From assembly GCF_030867095.1 (NCBI RefSeq), contig NC_081824.1, forward strand, positions 85,518,382 to 85,582,381: DNA of 64,000 bases, read 5' to 3'. The stretch comes from Alligator mississippiensis. Lineage: Eukaryota > Chordata > Crocodylia > Alligatoridae. Positions 35,728 through 45,370 of the stretch are shown piece by piece. The position numbers and the translations under genes are program-made. Every line of letters starts with the position of its first letter. The stretch's first letter is position 1. The notes under the pieces were generated by a model. That model did not search any database. It saw only the letters and a program-made list of their open reading frames with translations, and was not told the DNA's origin.

Positions 35728-38700
35728 GTATTTTCTTTGGGCTCTCCTGCACCGCTGGACCTGGCTTGATCAGGGGGATCCGTGCTCTGGAGAAGAGGCT
35801 GCCTTCTTCTCCCTTCGTCCTGCCTGTAGAGCCAGCCCAGATTAAACCCAGGGAAGAACGGGAAGCTTTTAGACAGTGTCCCGAGACTGCTTCCTCCGCC
35901 TTGGAGCTTGACGGCATTGGCTGGAGCCTCAAGCCAGCCCTCCTGGCCGGCTCCCTGCGCGGCCGGCTGCGGAGACCAGTGGACGTGCCTGCCCCTGAGC
36001 TCCCCGTTGAGCCCAGGCGAGAAGAGGGGATGGGAGCCGAGCATCTCCCGCAGCCTGGCTGGAAGCTGCTCGCCTCTGGCTCTAGGTGGCAGGGAGTCGC
36101 GGCAGGTCGCAGGTTTGCGGGGCGCTGCTCCTCGCCCCCCTCGGGGCTCGCTGCCATTGCCAGCGCCCCTGTGCTCCGAGACGCCTGCTCTTTCTCTGCA
36201 TGTAGCCGCGCCGGGACGTGGCCCCGCTGCCGGTCCCCCCCGGGTGTGAGGGCTGCAAGCCGCGGAGCCGCGCGGGCAACGTCAGCCCAAGCCATGGTGG
36301 ACGTGACGGCTGCTGCATCCCCCTGGTTTTTAATCGCCCGGCGCCCGGCTTTGGGTTTTACAAGCATCTTTTTTTTGTTCCCCCCTGGGCTGTGTCGGGC
36401 CCCTGCCCTCCTTCCCCAGAACCCCTTGGGTTTCCGGCTGCCGGGCAGGGCCAGATCCGTGGGGGCAGGGGGCGCTGGCCGGCAGGACTCGGGGGTCAGG
36501 GAGCTGCACCCATTTCCCAGGCCCCGGCCCGACCCGGCTGGGTGACCCCGCGGCCGGGCAGGAGCCGCCGGCGGCGGGCGCGTGTTGAGCCTTGCGCGGG
36601 TGCGGGGCGGAGGCCGCTCTGCCAGGCCCCCGGTGCGGAGCTGGCTCATGCGTCCCGCTCGGCTCTTGAATGCCCTTTAATTGCTTTTAAACGCTCTGCC
36701 AGGCCCCTCAAATTTATCTCTCATCTGGCTCCGTTGGTTGCTCTCTGCAGACGGCTTTGTTCCCCTGACTTTTATTGCACGGTCGTTGAGCGAGCGGGCA
36801 CTTCATTTCCCCTTTGTGCGGCGGAGCAGATTATGAAGGATGGGACCACAGAGGCTTCAGGGCCAAGCAAAGATCCCTCCCCCGACACTCCCTCCTCTCC
36901 CCCCCTCCTTCCTTCCCCCCTTTCCCCGCGGCTCTCCGCGGCTCTGGGCACCAAAGGACGATGAGTCCGGCTGAGGCCTTGGCCCGGTCCCTCTCACCTG
37001 CGCACTCCCAACCTGCCTGGATGCGTTGCTTGGCCAGCAGAGCCTGGAGAGGATCCTGCAGCCTTGCTCAGCCCTGGGGAGATACCCCCGGAGCAAAGGG
37101 CTCTGCCTGGCTGTAAGATCCAGACCGCAGGGTGAGGAAGAGGGCAGTGGCGGCCTTAGGGTTGTTGGGGCCCTGGGCGAGAGAGTCATTTGGGGCCCCT
37201 TAGAGGTTTAATTTTGATCACCTATGTATCGCAGAACTTTAAAAACAGTCTTTGGGGAACTTGGATAAACAGTCGAGTGTTAAAATGCAAATAGAGCCAC
37301 TTCCTTGCAAAAGCTTCCCCCCATTGTTGCAAAATTTTGGGCCCCCCTAAAGTGTGGGCAGTCGCCCGGTTTGCCCTCCCCTAAGGCCGCTACTGACGGA
37401 AGGCACACTCTGGTTCTGCCCACCTAACTGCCACCCTCTCTCCCTCCTGGCTCAGACTGTCGCTGCTGTCGTCAGACAGTCGTCCAGCCCCACTGGATGT
37501 CCGTGGCTGAGCAGAGGGCGCCGGGGTGGGCAGCGAGGAGGGGGGCCAGGTTCTCTGTTGTGTGGCTGCGCCGCCCGGGCTGGCACTGACTGCGGCTGCC
37601 CCTGTGTTCTAGGTGCGGATGGTGAGAGGGGAGTTAGTGGATGAAGCCGGCAGCTCCGCTCTGGAGTGGATAGGGTTAATCCGGGCTGCCAGGAGCTCCC
37701 AAGAGCAGACACTGGAAGCTATTGCGGATCTGCCAGGAGGACAGGTATCTCCCTCCGTCCCGGGCGGGTGCTGAGCGGTGTGGCCGGGCACAGGCTCAGC
37801 CAGCTCAGGGCGCTTTCTCTTCTTTACACAGATCTTCTACCGCGCGCTGCGAGACTTGCAGCCGGGGGAGGAGCTGACCGTCTGGTACTCCAGCTCCTTG
37901 GCGCAGTGGTTCGACATCCCCATCACCGCCACCCCGACACACGACGAGAAAGGTACCTGGGCAGTGCCTACGGCGGGAGGCTCCCCGGGCCCTTCCTGGC
38001 AGAGCTTTGTCCCGACCCCAGGGGCTCTTTCCTACCCCCCACACATGGACCAGGAGCAGCGTCTGTGTGATGAGCAGGGATCCTAGTTTTCTCTGATAAA
38101 GAAACAAATCCCCAATATTTTGGATTAGAAAAGGAACCCCAAATCCACATTTTCCGATGATTAAAAGGAAACAATACTATATATCAATATCTATAGATAT
38201 ATTAGTGATGTTTCCTTTTAATCACAGATAATGTGATTACATCTATTTCTATATCTATAGATATAGATGTAATCACATTATCTGTGATTAAAAGGAAACA
38301 CCACTAATAGATCTATATCTATATCTCTAGATATATATATATTCGTAGTCTTTCCTTTTAATCACAGATAATGTGGATTTTGTGTTACTTTTTTAATAAA
38401 AAAGTATTGGGGATTTTTTTTATCAGAGAAAACCAGGATCTCTAGTGATGAGAAACCCTAGCCCCTGCGGGGGCAGCCCCTTTAGATAGCCCTCCCCACC
38501 CAGGACACGGGGATTGGGACCCCTGCTCCAACCCCGCCTCCAGCTGCTTCTGCTGGCTCTGAACACGTGTAAACGTCAGTGGGACTATGTCCCGTAGGGC
38601 TCACGGAGCAGGATCTTATGATTCCGATAGGGGAGGGAAAAAAAAATACCCCAGCTGGAAAGGCCTTGGCTTAAGACAACGATTCCACCTGCACCCACAG

Positions 38701-41700
38701 CCGCCGACCTCAGAGCACTCCAGCCACAGCCTCAGACTTCATTTCCATGTGTTAAATTAGGGACGATGCCCAGCTCCTCTTTAGTGGTTTGCAACGGGGA
38801 ATGGCCGGCGTACACCGACCCAAATGCTGTCCTAGCGAGGTTATATTCACAGTGGCTTTAGAAATGAGTGCCCAGCCTTGGACAGCCCGTTTGATGTGGC
38901 TATTTATTTGAAGCTGGGCTTGCGATCGAGACATATCCTAGAGGCTTTAACGTCAGGGGATCTTTCCAAATGTGAGGTAGGGCCACAATGCCGCTTCGTG
39001 TCTGTCGTGTGCTCAGACTCTGGTAGCTAGCGGGTCTGGGGGCCGTGGCTTCAGGATTGCCTTCACACGGCCATCCAAGCCAGGGCTGGGTCGTAGCGAG
39101 GATGTCACGCCGATCTCTGCGGGGACATGGCAGGCATCAGACTGACTGGTTTTGCAGATCGATTTTGCCCAGGATTTTCTCGGTGGCTCTGCTGGTGCCT
39201 GTACTCAGAGCTGCTCAGAAAGGTTATACCGGGCAGATTAGTTTATGCTAAGCGACCGATCCCAGAACAAACGTATTCCAAGGCAGCGCTCCAGGGTTAC
39301 ATCCATCCTCCGGATGCCGCACTCACTCACCACCCAGCATAATATATCCCAATGAAGTCCTGAGGCATAAGGGCCCCATCCTGCCTGGTGCTGAGCAGCT
39401 CCTGGCAGTTAGTCAGCCCCAGATGGGAAAGAGCACTTGTAAAGGAATTCAGGATCAGGCTTGTCCCCGAAGTTAAGAGGAACCATTACAGTAATGAGGA
39501 GCACCTTAAGTTTATGCCACTCGCACACCTAGGAAGAGAGAGTGAAGTTCCCTTGTGTATTGACAGGTTCTGGGCCAGTTTTTTTTCGCAGCTCTTGAGA
39601 CCCAAAGAGGATTCTGACCCGAGGAGGCTAGTAGCATTTGACCAGTTGTAACAAAAAATAATGCATTGGTGAGAAGCCTCTGTCGTACCCAAATACATTA
39701 AAGGATGAAATGTTGGGACGTCTCTAGCTGTCACCTTCATTTTCACTTGTGGGGAGGGGTCAGTCCTCCAGTAAGAGAAAGACAGCGGAATCTGACCCGC
39801 TGTGAGACATTCACTTAGCATGTTCTATAATAATAATAATAATAGCAACAACTATTATTATTATTATTATTCAAAAGTGACTATAGAATATCAGCAGCAA
39901 ACTTTTTCAGAAGACAAGCTATTTCTCCAACGCCAGAGCTGCACTTTCAAAGGCATCGGTGCAATATCAGAATAGAAGAAATAGAGCAAAATGTGTTAAG
40001 TGACTAGTTCTGAGGCTAGCATCCAACGTAGGAAGACATTTCTCCTTAGCTGTTTGTTGAAGAGCCTGCTTCATTACAGACGATCTAGTTCTAGGCTTGA
40101 CATTATAAGCAAGGCTCATTTTAACAGAGTAGGGTCGGAAATAATGAGCTTGCCGTAGTGATGGTCAGTTTAAATTGCAGTATGTTTGCATTAGGCAGGA
40201 GGTTTAGGTGGTATTTCAGCTACTCCGAAAAGAGCACGTAGCTTCTGTGGAAAGAGCCACGAGGCAGAGGCTTCTGTTAGGGTTGGTAGAGCATAGAGCT
40301 GCGAGCTTGTCAGTAATTAAAGCTAATTCACCTGTATCTCAATGCAGGCTAATAGGATTACTGCAATGGTTCGGTCTCACGCTGCAGCTGAACAATTAGG
40401 GCCATGGCTGGCACACTCCTGCCTCTCTCTCTCTCTCTCTTCAGCTCAGACCAGCAGAGCGAAAAAGCACACACAACCTCCGCTTTTAAATTCCAGCATG
40501 GATCTATAAAGACCACCTACTTCAAGGAGAGCTAGAGCGAGTTCTGCATGACAGAAACCACATAATGCTAAACATCATTCACTGCGCGCTGGAGTGTTGC
40601 AGGGAGGAGAGGGGCTGGCGCGGGGAGACTTTTATTTTATCCCGAAGGATGCTGAATGAAAGCATGCATGAATGAATGAATGAATGGACACCGGTTGATT
40701 CCTGCACCAAATGCCATTTTAAAAGCCTGCTTAGTGGGCTAACTCAATCAGCGAGAAGCCAGCCACTTATCCCACCCTGTTACACTCTCTTCTCTCTTTG
40801 GCTTGAGGTTACATTTCTTCGGGGAGGGGGTTGAACCCTATGTCTAAAACAGCTCCTCTTGCCCTTGCTGATTTAGCCTAGGGGCGTTTGCCCCCACGTC
40901 ACACCTGCTACTGCCTGCTCGGACCCAGCCCAGAGCTTTAATACGATCGTAGCCACCTCAAAACTATCTGCAAGTATTTCACTTGCTCCTGTCCTCCGAT
41001 CCGCCTTTGTTTTAGCGGATTGAGGCGAGCATTCATGCTGGCCGATGCTCTGCAGCTCGCCTTGCCGAGCCGATGCATTTTAATCTCCGCACACGTGGAG
41101 CTGTGCGATGAAGAAAGAGCCCGTTAGGACCCCCCCCCGTTTCCTGCAGGGAGCCTATTTCAGAGCTGATCAAACAGGCCGGGGCGTTTAAGTTATTCCT
41201 CACGAGGGGATTCCTCCCCAACCCCTCGCACTTTAAAGGAGCATGAAGTCATAACACAAACATGGGCCATTTCGGTTTGTTCCGCTTCAGGGAAGCCTAA
41301 ATGTTTCGGGCCGGGGAGGGGGGGCACCCGGGGCATTGTCCTTTGAAAAGGAGCCATTGCATATGGCCCCTACGCATAGGAAGATTGTCTGGCCGGGTAA
41401 TGAGGAGCTCATGATCATTAGACCGGCCTTTGTTCGGCCGAGCCGGCTCCCTGACATACGCCACCGGGGCTGCGAGCGCCAACAGATGGGCCCGCGACAG
41501 CCGACTCGAGGCCCCAGCTGCTGTCCCGTCCCCAGCCCAGTGCCACCACCTCCGGGGCCCGGCCCGGCCCGGCTCGGCTCCGGGGCGCGAGGGGAGGGCA
41601 GAGGGGGGCCGGAGCGGGCCCGGCGCTGACGGCGCGCGCGTGTCTCCGCAGGCGAGGAGCGCTACATCTGCTGGTACTGCTGGCGGACCTTCAAGTACCC

Positions 41701-42946
41701 CAACAGCCTGAAGGCGCACGTCCGCTTCCACTGCGTGGTGCCCGCCGGCCGGGCCTTCCTGCCCGCCGAGCCCGCCTACAAGCTGGCCGCGGGAGGCAGC
41801 AGCAGCGCTCAGCCCGCGCCGCCGCCGCCGCCGCCACCCGCGCCCCTCAAGGCGGGGCCGCTGCGGCGGGCGGCGGCCAAGGAGGAGCAGGAGCGGGCGC
41901 TGGACATGAGCCTGGGCGCGGGCCGGGGCCCCGGAGCCTTCCTGGGGCTGGCGGGGCCCGGCCTGGCCTTCCACCCGGGCGCCCGCTCCGCCTTCCGCCC
42001 GGCCGGGCTGGCCAAGACACAGGCCGACGAGCCCCGAGGGGCGGCGGGCAAGGCGCTGAAGGCGCTGCGGGGGCTGCCGCTGCTGCCCGCGGCCGACGAG
42101 GGCTCCGCCTTCAAGCACGTGGAGCGCGGGCCGGGGCCCGGGCGCTACCCGGCGGTGCCCGGCGGGCTGGCGCTGGAGCGCTTCCCGCTGCCGCCGCTGG
42201 ACGGGCTCAAGCCGTACCCCGGCGAGTGCGGCCTGCCGCTCGTGCCCTTCACCGTGTACGGCGGGGAGCTGCTCTACAGCGCGCCCTACTACCCGCTCAA
42301 GCTGCACCTGGGCGGCCTGCTCAAGTACCCGGACTCCGTGCCCTACTTCGGCGGGCCGGCGGCGGCCGCGGGGCTGCACCCGGCCGAGCTGGGCTCCCTG
42401 GCCAGCATCGACCGCGAGATCGCCATGCACACGCAGCAGCTGTCCGAGCTGGCGGCCGACAAGAGCCGCGCGCGGCTGGACGGGCTGCAGGCGGCGGCGG
42501 GCGGCGGCGGCGGCGGCGCGGCGGGCGGCAAGGCCAAGACGGGCCACCTCTGCCTCTACTGCGGCAAGCTGTACTCGCGCAAGTACGGCCTCAAGATCCA
42601 CATGCGGACTCACACGGGCTACAAGCCGCTCAAGTGCAAGGTCTGCCTGCGCCCCTTCGGCGACCCCAGCAACCTCAACAAGCACATCCGCCTGCACGCC
42701 GAGGGCAACACGCCCTACCGCTGCGAGTACTGCGGCAAGGTGCTGGTGCGGCGCCGGGACCTGGAGCGGCACGTCAAGTCCCGGCACCCGGGCCAGGGCC
42801 TGGGCAAGGCGGCCGAGGACAGGGGTGAGGCGGGCTACCCGCGCCAGGAGCCCGACCAAAAGACTGATAACGAGAGCGACGTGGACGTCTGCTTCACCGA
42901 CGACCCCAGCGACCAGGAGAGCGGCAGCAGGAACCCCGATCAGTGA
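35587..42946 (+). CDS. PRDM13: PR/SET-domain zinc-finger protein 13, complete coding region in four exons
   Basis: PRDM13 is a nuclear transcriptional regulator that specifies neurons in dorsal spinal cord, hindbrain and retina (amacrine cells). Exons are 35,587-35,727, 37,613-37,744, 37,832-37,952 and 41,652-42,946. All junctions are GT-AG and join in frame to give 562 residues. The PR domain occupies about residues 10-125 ([49 protein letters not shown]). Zinc finger 1 is at about 135-158 ([18 protein letters not shown]). Fingers 2-4 are at about 430-510 ([64 protein letters not shown]) with all Cys/His ligands present. The acidic end contains [10 protein letters not shown]. Start chosen because [14 protein letters not shown] aligns with the known N-terminus. 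It is shorter than the human protein (about 700 residues) because the linker between finger 1 and fingers 2-4 lacks the long His- and Gly-rich stretches. Confidence 0.96.
35900..36960. promoter_or_regulatory. CpG island in PRDM13 intron 1
   Basis: A dense GC/CpG block extending from shortly after exon 1. It may be part of the PRDM13 promoter region or an alternative start. The long ORFs on both strands (259 codons plus, 324 codons minus) show no domain and are attributed to composition. Confidence 0.55.
37145..37395. mobile_element. hAT-like element in PRDM13 intron 1, CAGTGGCGGCCTTAGGG ends
   Basis: Left end CAGTGGCGGCCTTAGGG and right end CCCCTAAGGCCGCTACTG are inverted with one mismatch over 17 bases. 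It is 251 bp and lacks coding capacity. The flanking octamers (GAAGAGGG and ACGGAAGG) are not convincingly duplicated. It ends about 220 bp before exon 2. Confidence 0.8.
37613..37744 (+). CDS. PRDM13: PRDM13 coding exon 2
   Basis: 44 codons, [13 protein letters not shown] through [11 protein letters not shown], middle of the PR domain. Acceptor CTGTGTTCTAG, donor GTATCT. Phase 0 at both ends. Its sequence closely follows other vertebrate PRDM13 proteins. Confidence 0.95.
37832..37952 (+). CDS. PRDM13: PRDM13 coding exon 3
   Basis: 121 nt, [19 protein letters not shown] to PTHDEK plus one base of Gly. Acceptor TCTTTACACAG, donor GTACCT. Contains the PR-domain EELTVWY core. Intron 2 is only 87 bp. 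Confidence 0.95.
38075..38444. mobile_element. 370-bp near-perfect palindromic element in PRDM13 intron 3, 8-bp target duplication intact
   Basis: The left arm starts CAGGGATCCTAGTTTTCTCT and the right arm is its inverse, ending AGAGAAAACCAGGATCTCTA. GTGATGAG is repeated exactly on both sides (38,067-38,074 and 38,445-38,452). Inside, CTTTTAATCACAGATAATGTG and its complement recur, giving nested hairpins around AT-rich TATCTATAGATA-type centres. Ends and 8-bp duplication suit a hAT-type foldback element. The insertion begins 122 bp after the exon 3 donor. No coding capacity. Confidence 0.9.
38445..41651 (+). other. PRDM13: Remainder of PRDM13 intron 3
   Basis: Contains an (AAT)n/(ATT)n hairpin at 39,825-39,870, a CT microsatellite near 40,427-40,440 and an AATG tetramer run near 40,665-40,684. 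The last 250 bp are part of the exon 4 CpG island. No other exon recognised. Confidence 0.6.
39825..39870. repeat. (AAT)n-(ATT)n inverted microsatellite
   Basis: A TAA/AAT tract and its exact complement flank the 7-base spacer AGCAACA-like loop, forming a perfect hairpin of about 19 bp per arm. Confidence 0.9.
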
Positions 42947-42960
42947 CTGGGGGCGGGTGC
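41450..42960. promoter_or_regulatory. CpG island covering PRDM13 exon 4
   Basis: Very high GC and CpG over the last exon and its upstream flank. It is driven largely by codon third positions, so it need not mark a promoter. Confidence 0.6.
41652..42946 (+). CDS. PRDM13: PRDM13 coding exon 4 (all zinc fingers)
   Basis: 1,295 nt, very rich in GC and CpG. Begins [17 protein letters not shown] after a CTCCGCAG acceptor and ends [11 protein letters not shown] at 42,944. It includes a Pro/Ala-rich stretch, the conserved [16 protein letters not shown] and [14 protein letters not shown] motifs, a short poly-Gly/Ala run and three C-terminal C2H2 fingers. Large open frames on the other strand (520 codons, 42,859-41,297) and in the +1 frame are composition shadows. 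Confidence 0.95.
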
Positions 42961-42984
42961 TGTGTGCCTGGGGCGGCCAGGGAC

Positions 42985-43475
42985 GCGGGGGTCGGTGCGG
43001 GCGCGGAGGTCAGAGATGGGGCGATCGCTCCGGACGGGGGGAGCAGGGACGGGGGGATCACTCTTCCTGGGGTGAGCAGGGACGCAGGGATCAGTGTGCA
43101 GAAGTGACCAGGAACGGGGAACTCGCTGTGTGTGGGGTGCTCAGGAATGGGGTGTGATCAGTGTGCGTGGGGTGATCAGGGACTGAGGGATCAGTGTGTG
43201 GGGGATGATCAGGGACGGGGGCATCACTATGTGGGGTGACCAGGAGCGGGGGATCACAGTGTGTGTGGGGTGATCAGGAATGGGGTGATCAGGGACGCAG
43301 GGATCAGTGTGTGTGGGGTGATCAGGGACGGGGGGAATCACTTTTTTTGGGGTGATCAGTGACGGAGGGATCAGTGTGCGTGGAGCGATCAGGAATGGGG
43401 TGATCACTGTGTGCGGGAGGCGATCAGGGATGGATGATTAGTGTGTGTGCAGTGATCAACGGGCGGGGAGGGGGG
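42985..43475. repeat. Minisatellite in the PRDM13 3' UTR
   Basis: Imperfect units built from GATCAGGGACGGGGG, GATCAGTGTGTGTGGGG and GATCACTGTG recur about every 15-40 bases. G-rich on the sense strand. ORFs across it repeat the pattern SLITPRTLIP on the minus strand and are not genes. Confidence 0.88.
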
Positions 43476-43716
43476 GGCGGGAGAGCGATGTGGCTTCCCT
43501 GCTCCAGTTCTGCCTAGGCAGAGGCTGCTGTATTTAAAAGGAAGGGTGGGGAGTGTCTTGCAACAAACCCACCGCCCAGAGGCAGTGGAGAGAAGTGCGC
43601 GCTTGCTTCTATCCACCGCTCTCCCTGGATGGAGCAGGCGTCCGGGCTCGGAGCTGGCAGCACGACTCCAGGCGGGGCAAGCTCCGGTGGTATTGGAGTG
43701 GCCACCTCCCTCCCTC

Positions 43717-43746
43717 CCCCTTTCTCTCTCTCTCTCTCTCTCTCTT
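43717..43746. repeat. (CT)n microsatellite
   Basis: About 15 CT/TC units, preceded by a C/T-rich stretch. Confidence 0.9.
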
Positions 43747-44199
43747 TTAATATCGTTACCTTTGTGTGGAGGAGATCGTGCCTTTTGGAAACACTTCTTT
43801 TCTATGTCATTTCTTTTTGTTCCCGTCGCTCGTGACTTGCCTTCAGACCTCTCGGTATGAACAACGGCCCTGGTGCTGCAGACGTGCAATGGCTTCGGGC
43901 CGCCCCGGGGCGAGGCACAGGACCCCCGCCCAGCACCGCGCGGCCTGGGGCAGGCACCCCCCGTTTGATCCAGTGGCAATTATTTATAAGAGGTTCCTAT
44001 CTGAGCCACACGTGTAAGATAACTGTGGAGAGCATGGATCTCAAAACAAGCACGCGCTGTATCATTTTAAAGAGAACGCACTCTTTGTTCGGTAGACTAC
44101 AACTATGGTGTATGTTTGTTTTATAATGAATGATGTACAGTGGGTACAGTACTTTGGTCTTGGTTCCAGTTTGTCATGCCATTAAAAAAAAAAAAAGAA

Positions 44200-44205
44200 A
44201 ATAAA
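44200..44205 (+). terminator. AATAAA polyadenylation signal, probable PRDM13 3' end
   Basis: Canonical hexamer 1.25 kb after the stop codon. No competing AATAAA was noticed between the stop and this site. Confidence 0.55.
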
Positions 44206-44225
44206 AGTTACTGACAAACTACTGC

Positions 44226-45213
44226 TTGTTTAGTTGGTCACTCAAGTGTCTTCAATACCTTCTCTTTTTGCTTTGAACCCCTTCTAATCGCCTCGGAGTC
44301 AGGCCCTTAATCATCTTCAGTGGGTTTTGGCTCAGGGCCTAAACTGATTTGGCCTCAAAATATTTTACCGCTAACAAGTATTTGGATGATTAAACCAGAA
44401 TAAATATCATCTCTATTTTGTGCCCCCACATTTTCTTTAATTCGTTTGTGTGTGTGTGTATTTGTTTAAATACAAGGCCAAGTGTAGAAAAAACCCATCG
44501 GTACAAGGTGTATATTTAAAACTCTCAGGTGCTCGGTTAAGATTTGCAAACGCTGCTGTTTATAATCACCGCTGGTTTGACATTTCAGCAGAGAAAAGAG
44601 CCGATTTCAGACGGCCTGAAACAAAATTGGCTACAAATGAAACTGCAGAGAAATAATGACACTTCCTATGTCCCAAGGAAGACGCACTCCTGGGGGGGGG
44701 GGGAAGAGCAGTTTATTAACCCTTTAGTTCTGCTGGTGACTGGCTCCCATTGAAAGCAACACCCACCGATCTTTGTGCTATGTTGACACGCAGGCAGATG
44801 GGAAAGAAGGGGCAACTCCTGTCCCGCTGGGGCCTGACCCTAACATTTTATTTTAGGGGAATGATTTTTTTTCCCCGACCCATCTGGATAGGGAGGAGTG
44901 AGGGTTCTCGCTCCTGCCTACCCAGATGGGTCGGAAAAATTGGGATCTACAAGAGGATCTACAAGAGGAATGTAATGTAAGTAAACAGGCCAACTTAATC
45001 TCACCGGATTTTTAAATAAATTAAGCGTTAGCACCCAAAGAAAATAACTGGATCCCTAGCCTATGCAATACACATGTCGGTACTGAGCTGATGCCCTTGT
45101 GTACTTAATTCAACTCTGTAACAGGAATAGGAAACAAAATGACACTATCCAGAATTGAATTCTTTCAAAGGAAATTTAATCTTAAATTTCAGTTAAGTAC
45201 TTCAAAAGTACCA
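44226..45213. other. Intergenic, no gene seen
   Basis: AT-rich unique sequence downstream of PRDM13. Nothing recognised beyond a poly-G tract near 44,693. Confidence 0.5.
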
Positions 45214-45370
45214 AAAGCAACCAGGACTCGCGGTACAGGTGATATCGTTTATTAGATCAACTAGATGTTTGCAAAAAAAATTCTTATTTTTGCAAATAAT
45301 TTTTTTTTCTTGCAAACATCTAGTTGGTCTAATAAAAGATATCACCGCTACCAAAAGTCCTGATTGCTTT
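45214..45370. mobile_element. Palindromic (foldback) repeat, copy 2
   Basis: Left arm AAAGCAACCAGGACTCGCGG continues through GGTGATATCGTTTATTAGAT to AACTAGATGTTTGCAA. The right arm is the inverse, ending in CCTGATTGCTTT. It is followed by CTACACCAATACGGCTACAA, a motif also seen beside related sequence at 27.7 kb. Same family as 23,789-24,048. Confidence 0.87.

Larger units (their letters stand above)
42947..44225 (+). other. PRDM13: PRDM13 3' UTR with polyadenylation signal
   Basis: From the stop to a likely cleavage region just after AATAAA at 44,200-44,205, which follows an A-rich tract and precedes sequence TTACTGACAAACTACTGC. The UTR includes a minisatellite (42,985-43,475) and a CT-repeat (43,717-43,746). 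Its end is inferred from the signal only. Confidence 0.6.

Noticed and set aside
35675-36649. 324-codon minus and 259-codon plus ORFs in PRDM13 intron 1
   Set aside because: They overlap each other in a CpG island, have no recognised domain and no splice partners.
40660-40690. Possible CRISPR-like or structured array in AATG/TGAATGAATG repeats and other short tandem arrays
   Set aside because: Simple tetranucleotide repeats without unique spacers, in a vertebrate genome.
42226-42828. 200-codon plus-strand ORF in the alternative frame of PRDM13 exon 4
   Set aside because: Same composition effect; low-complexity Arg/Ala/Gly/Pro sequence with no conserved motif.
41297-42859. 520-codon minus-strand ORF antisense to PRDM13 exon 4
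   Set aside because: It mirrors a GC-rich coding exon. The sequence is Arg/Ala/Gly/Leu-rich with no domain, and its frame is explained by third-position GC of the sense gene.
43141-43407. 88-codon repeat protein-like minus-strand ORF
   Set aside because: Direct translation of the 3' UTR minisatellite.
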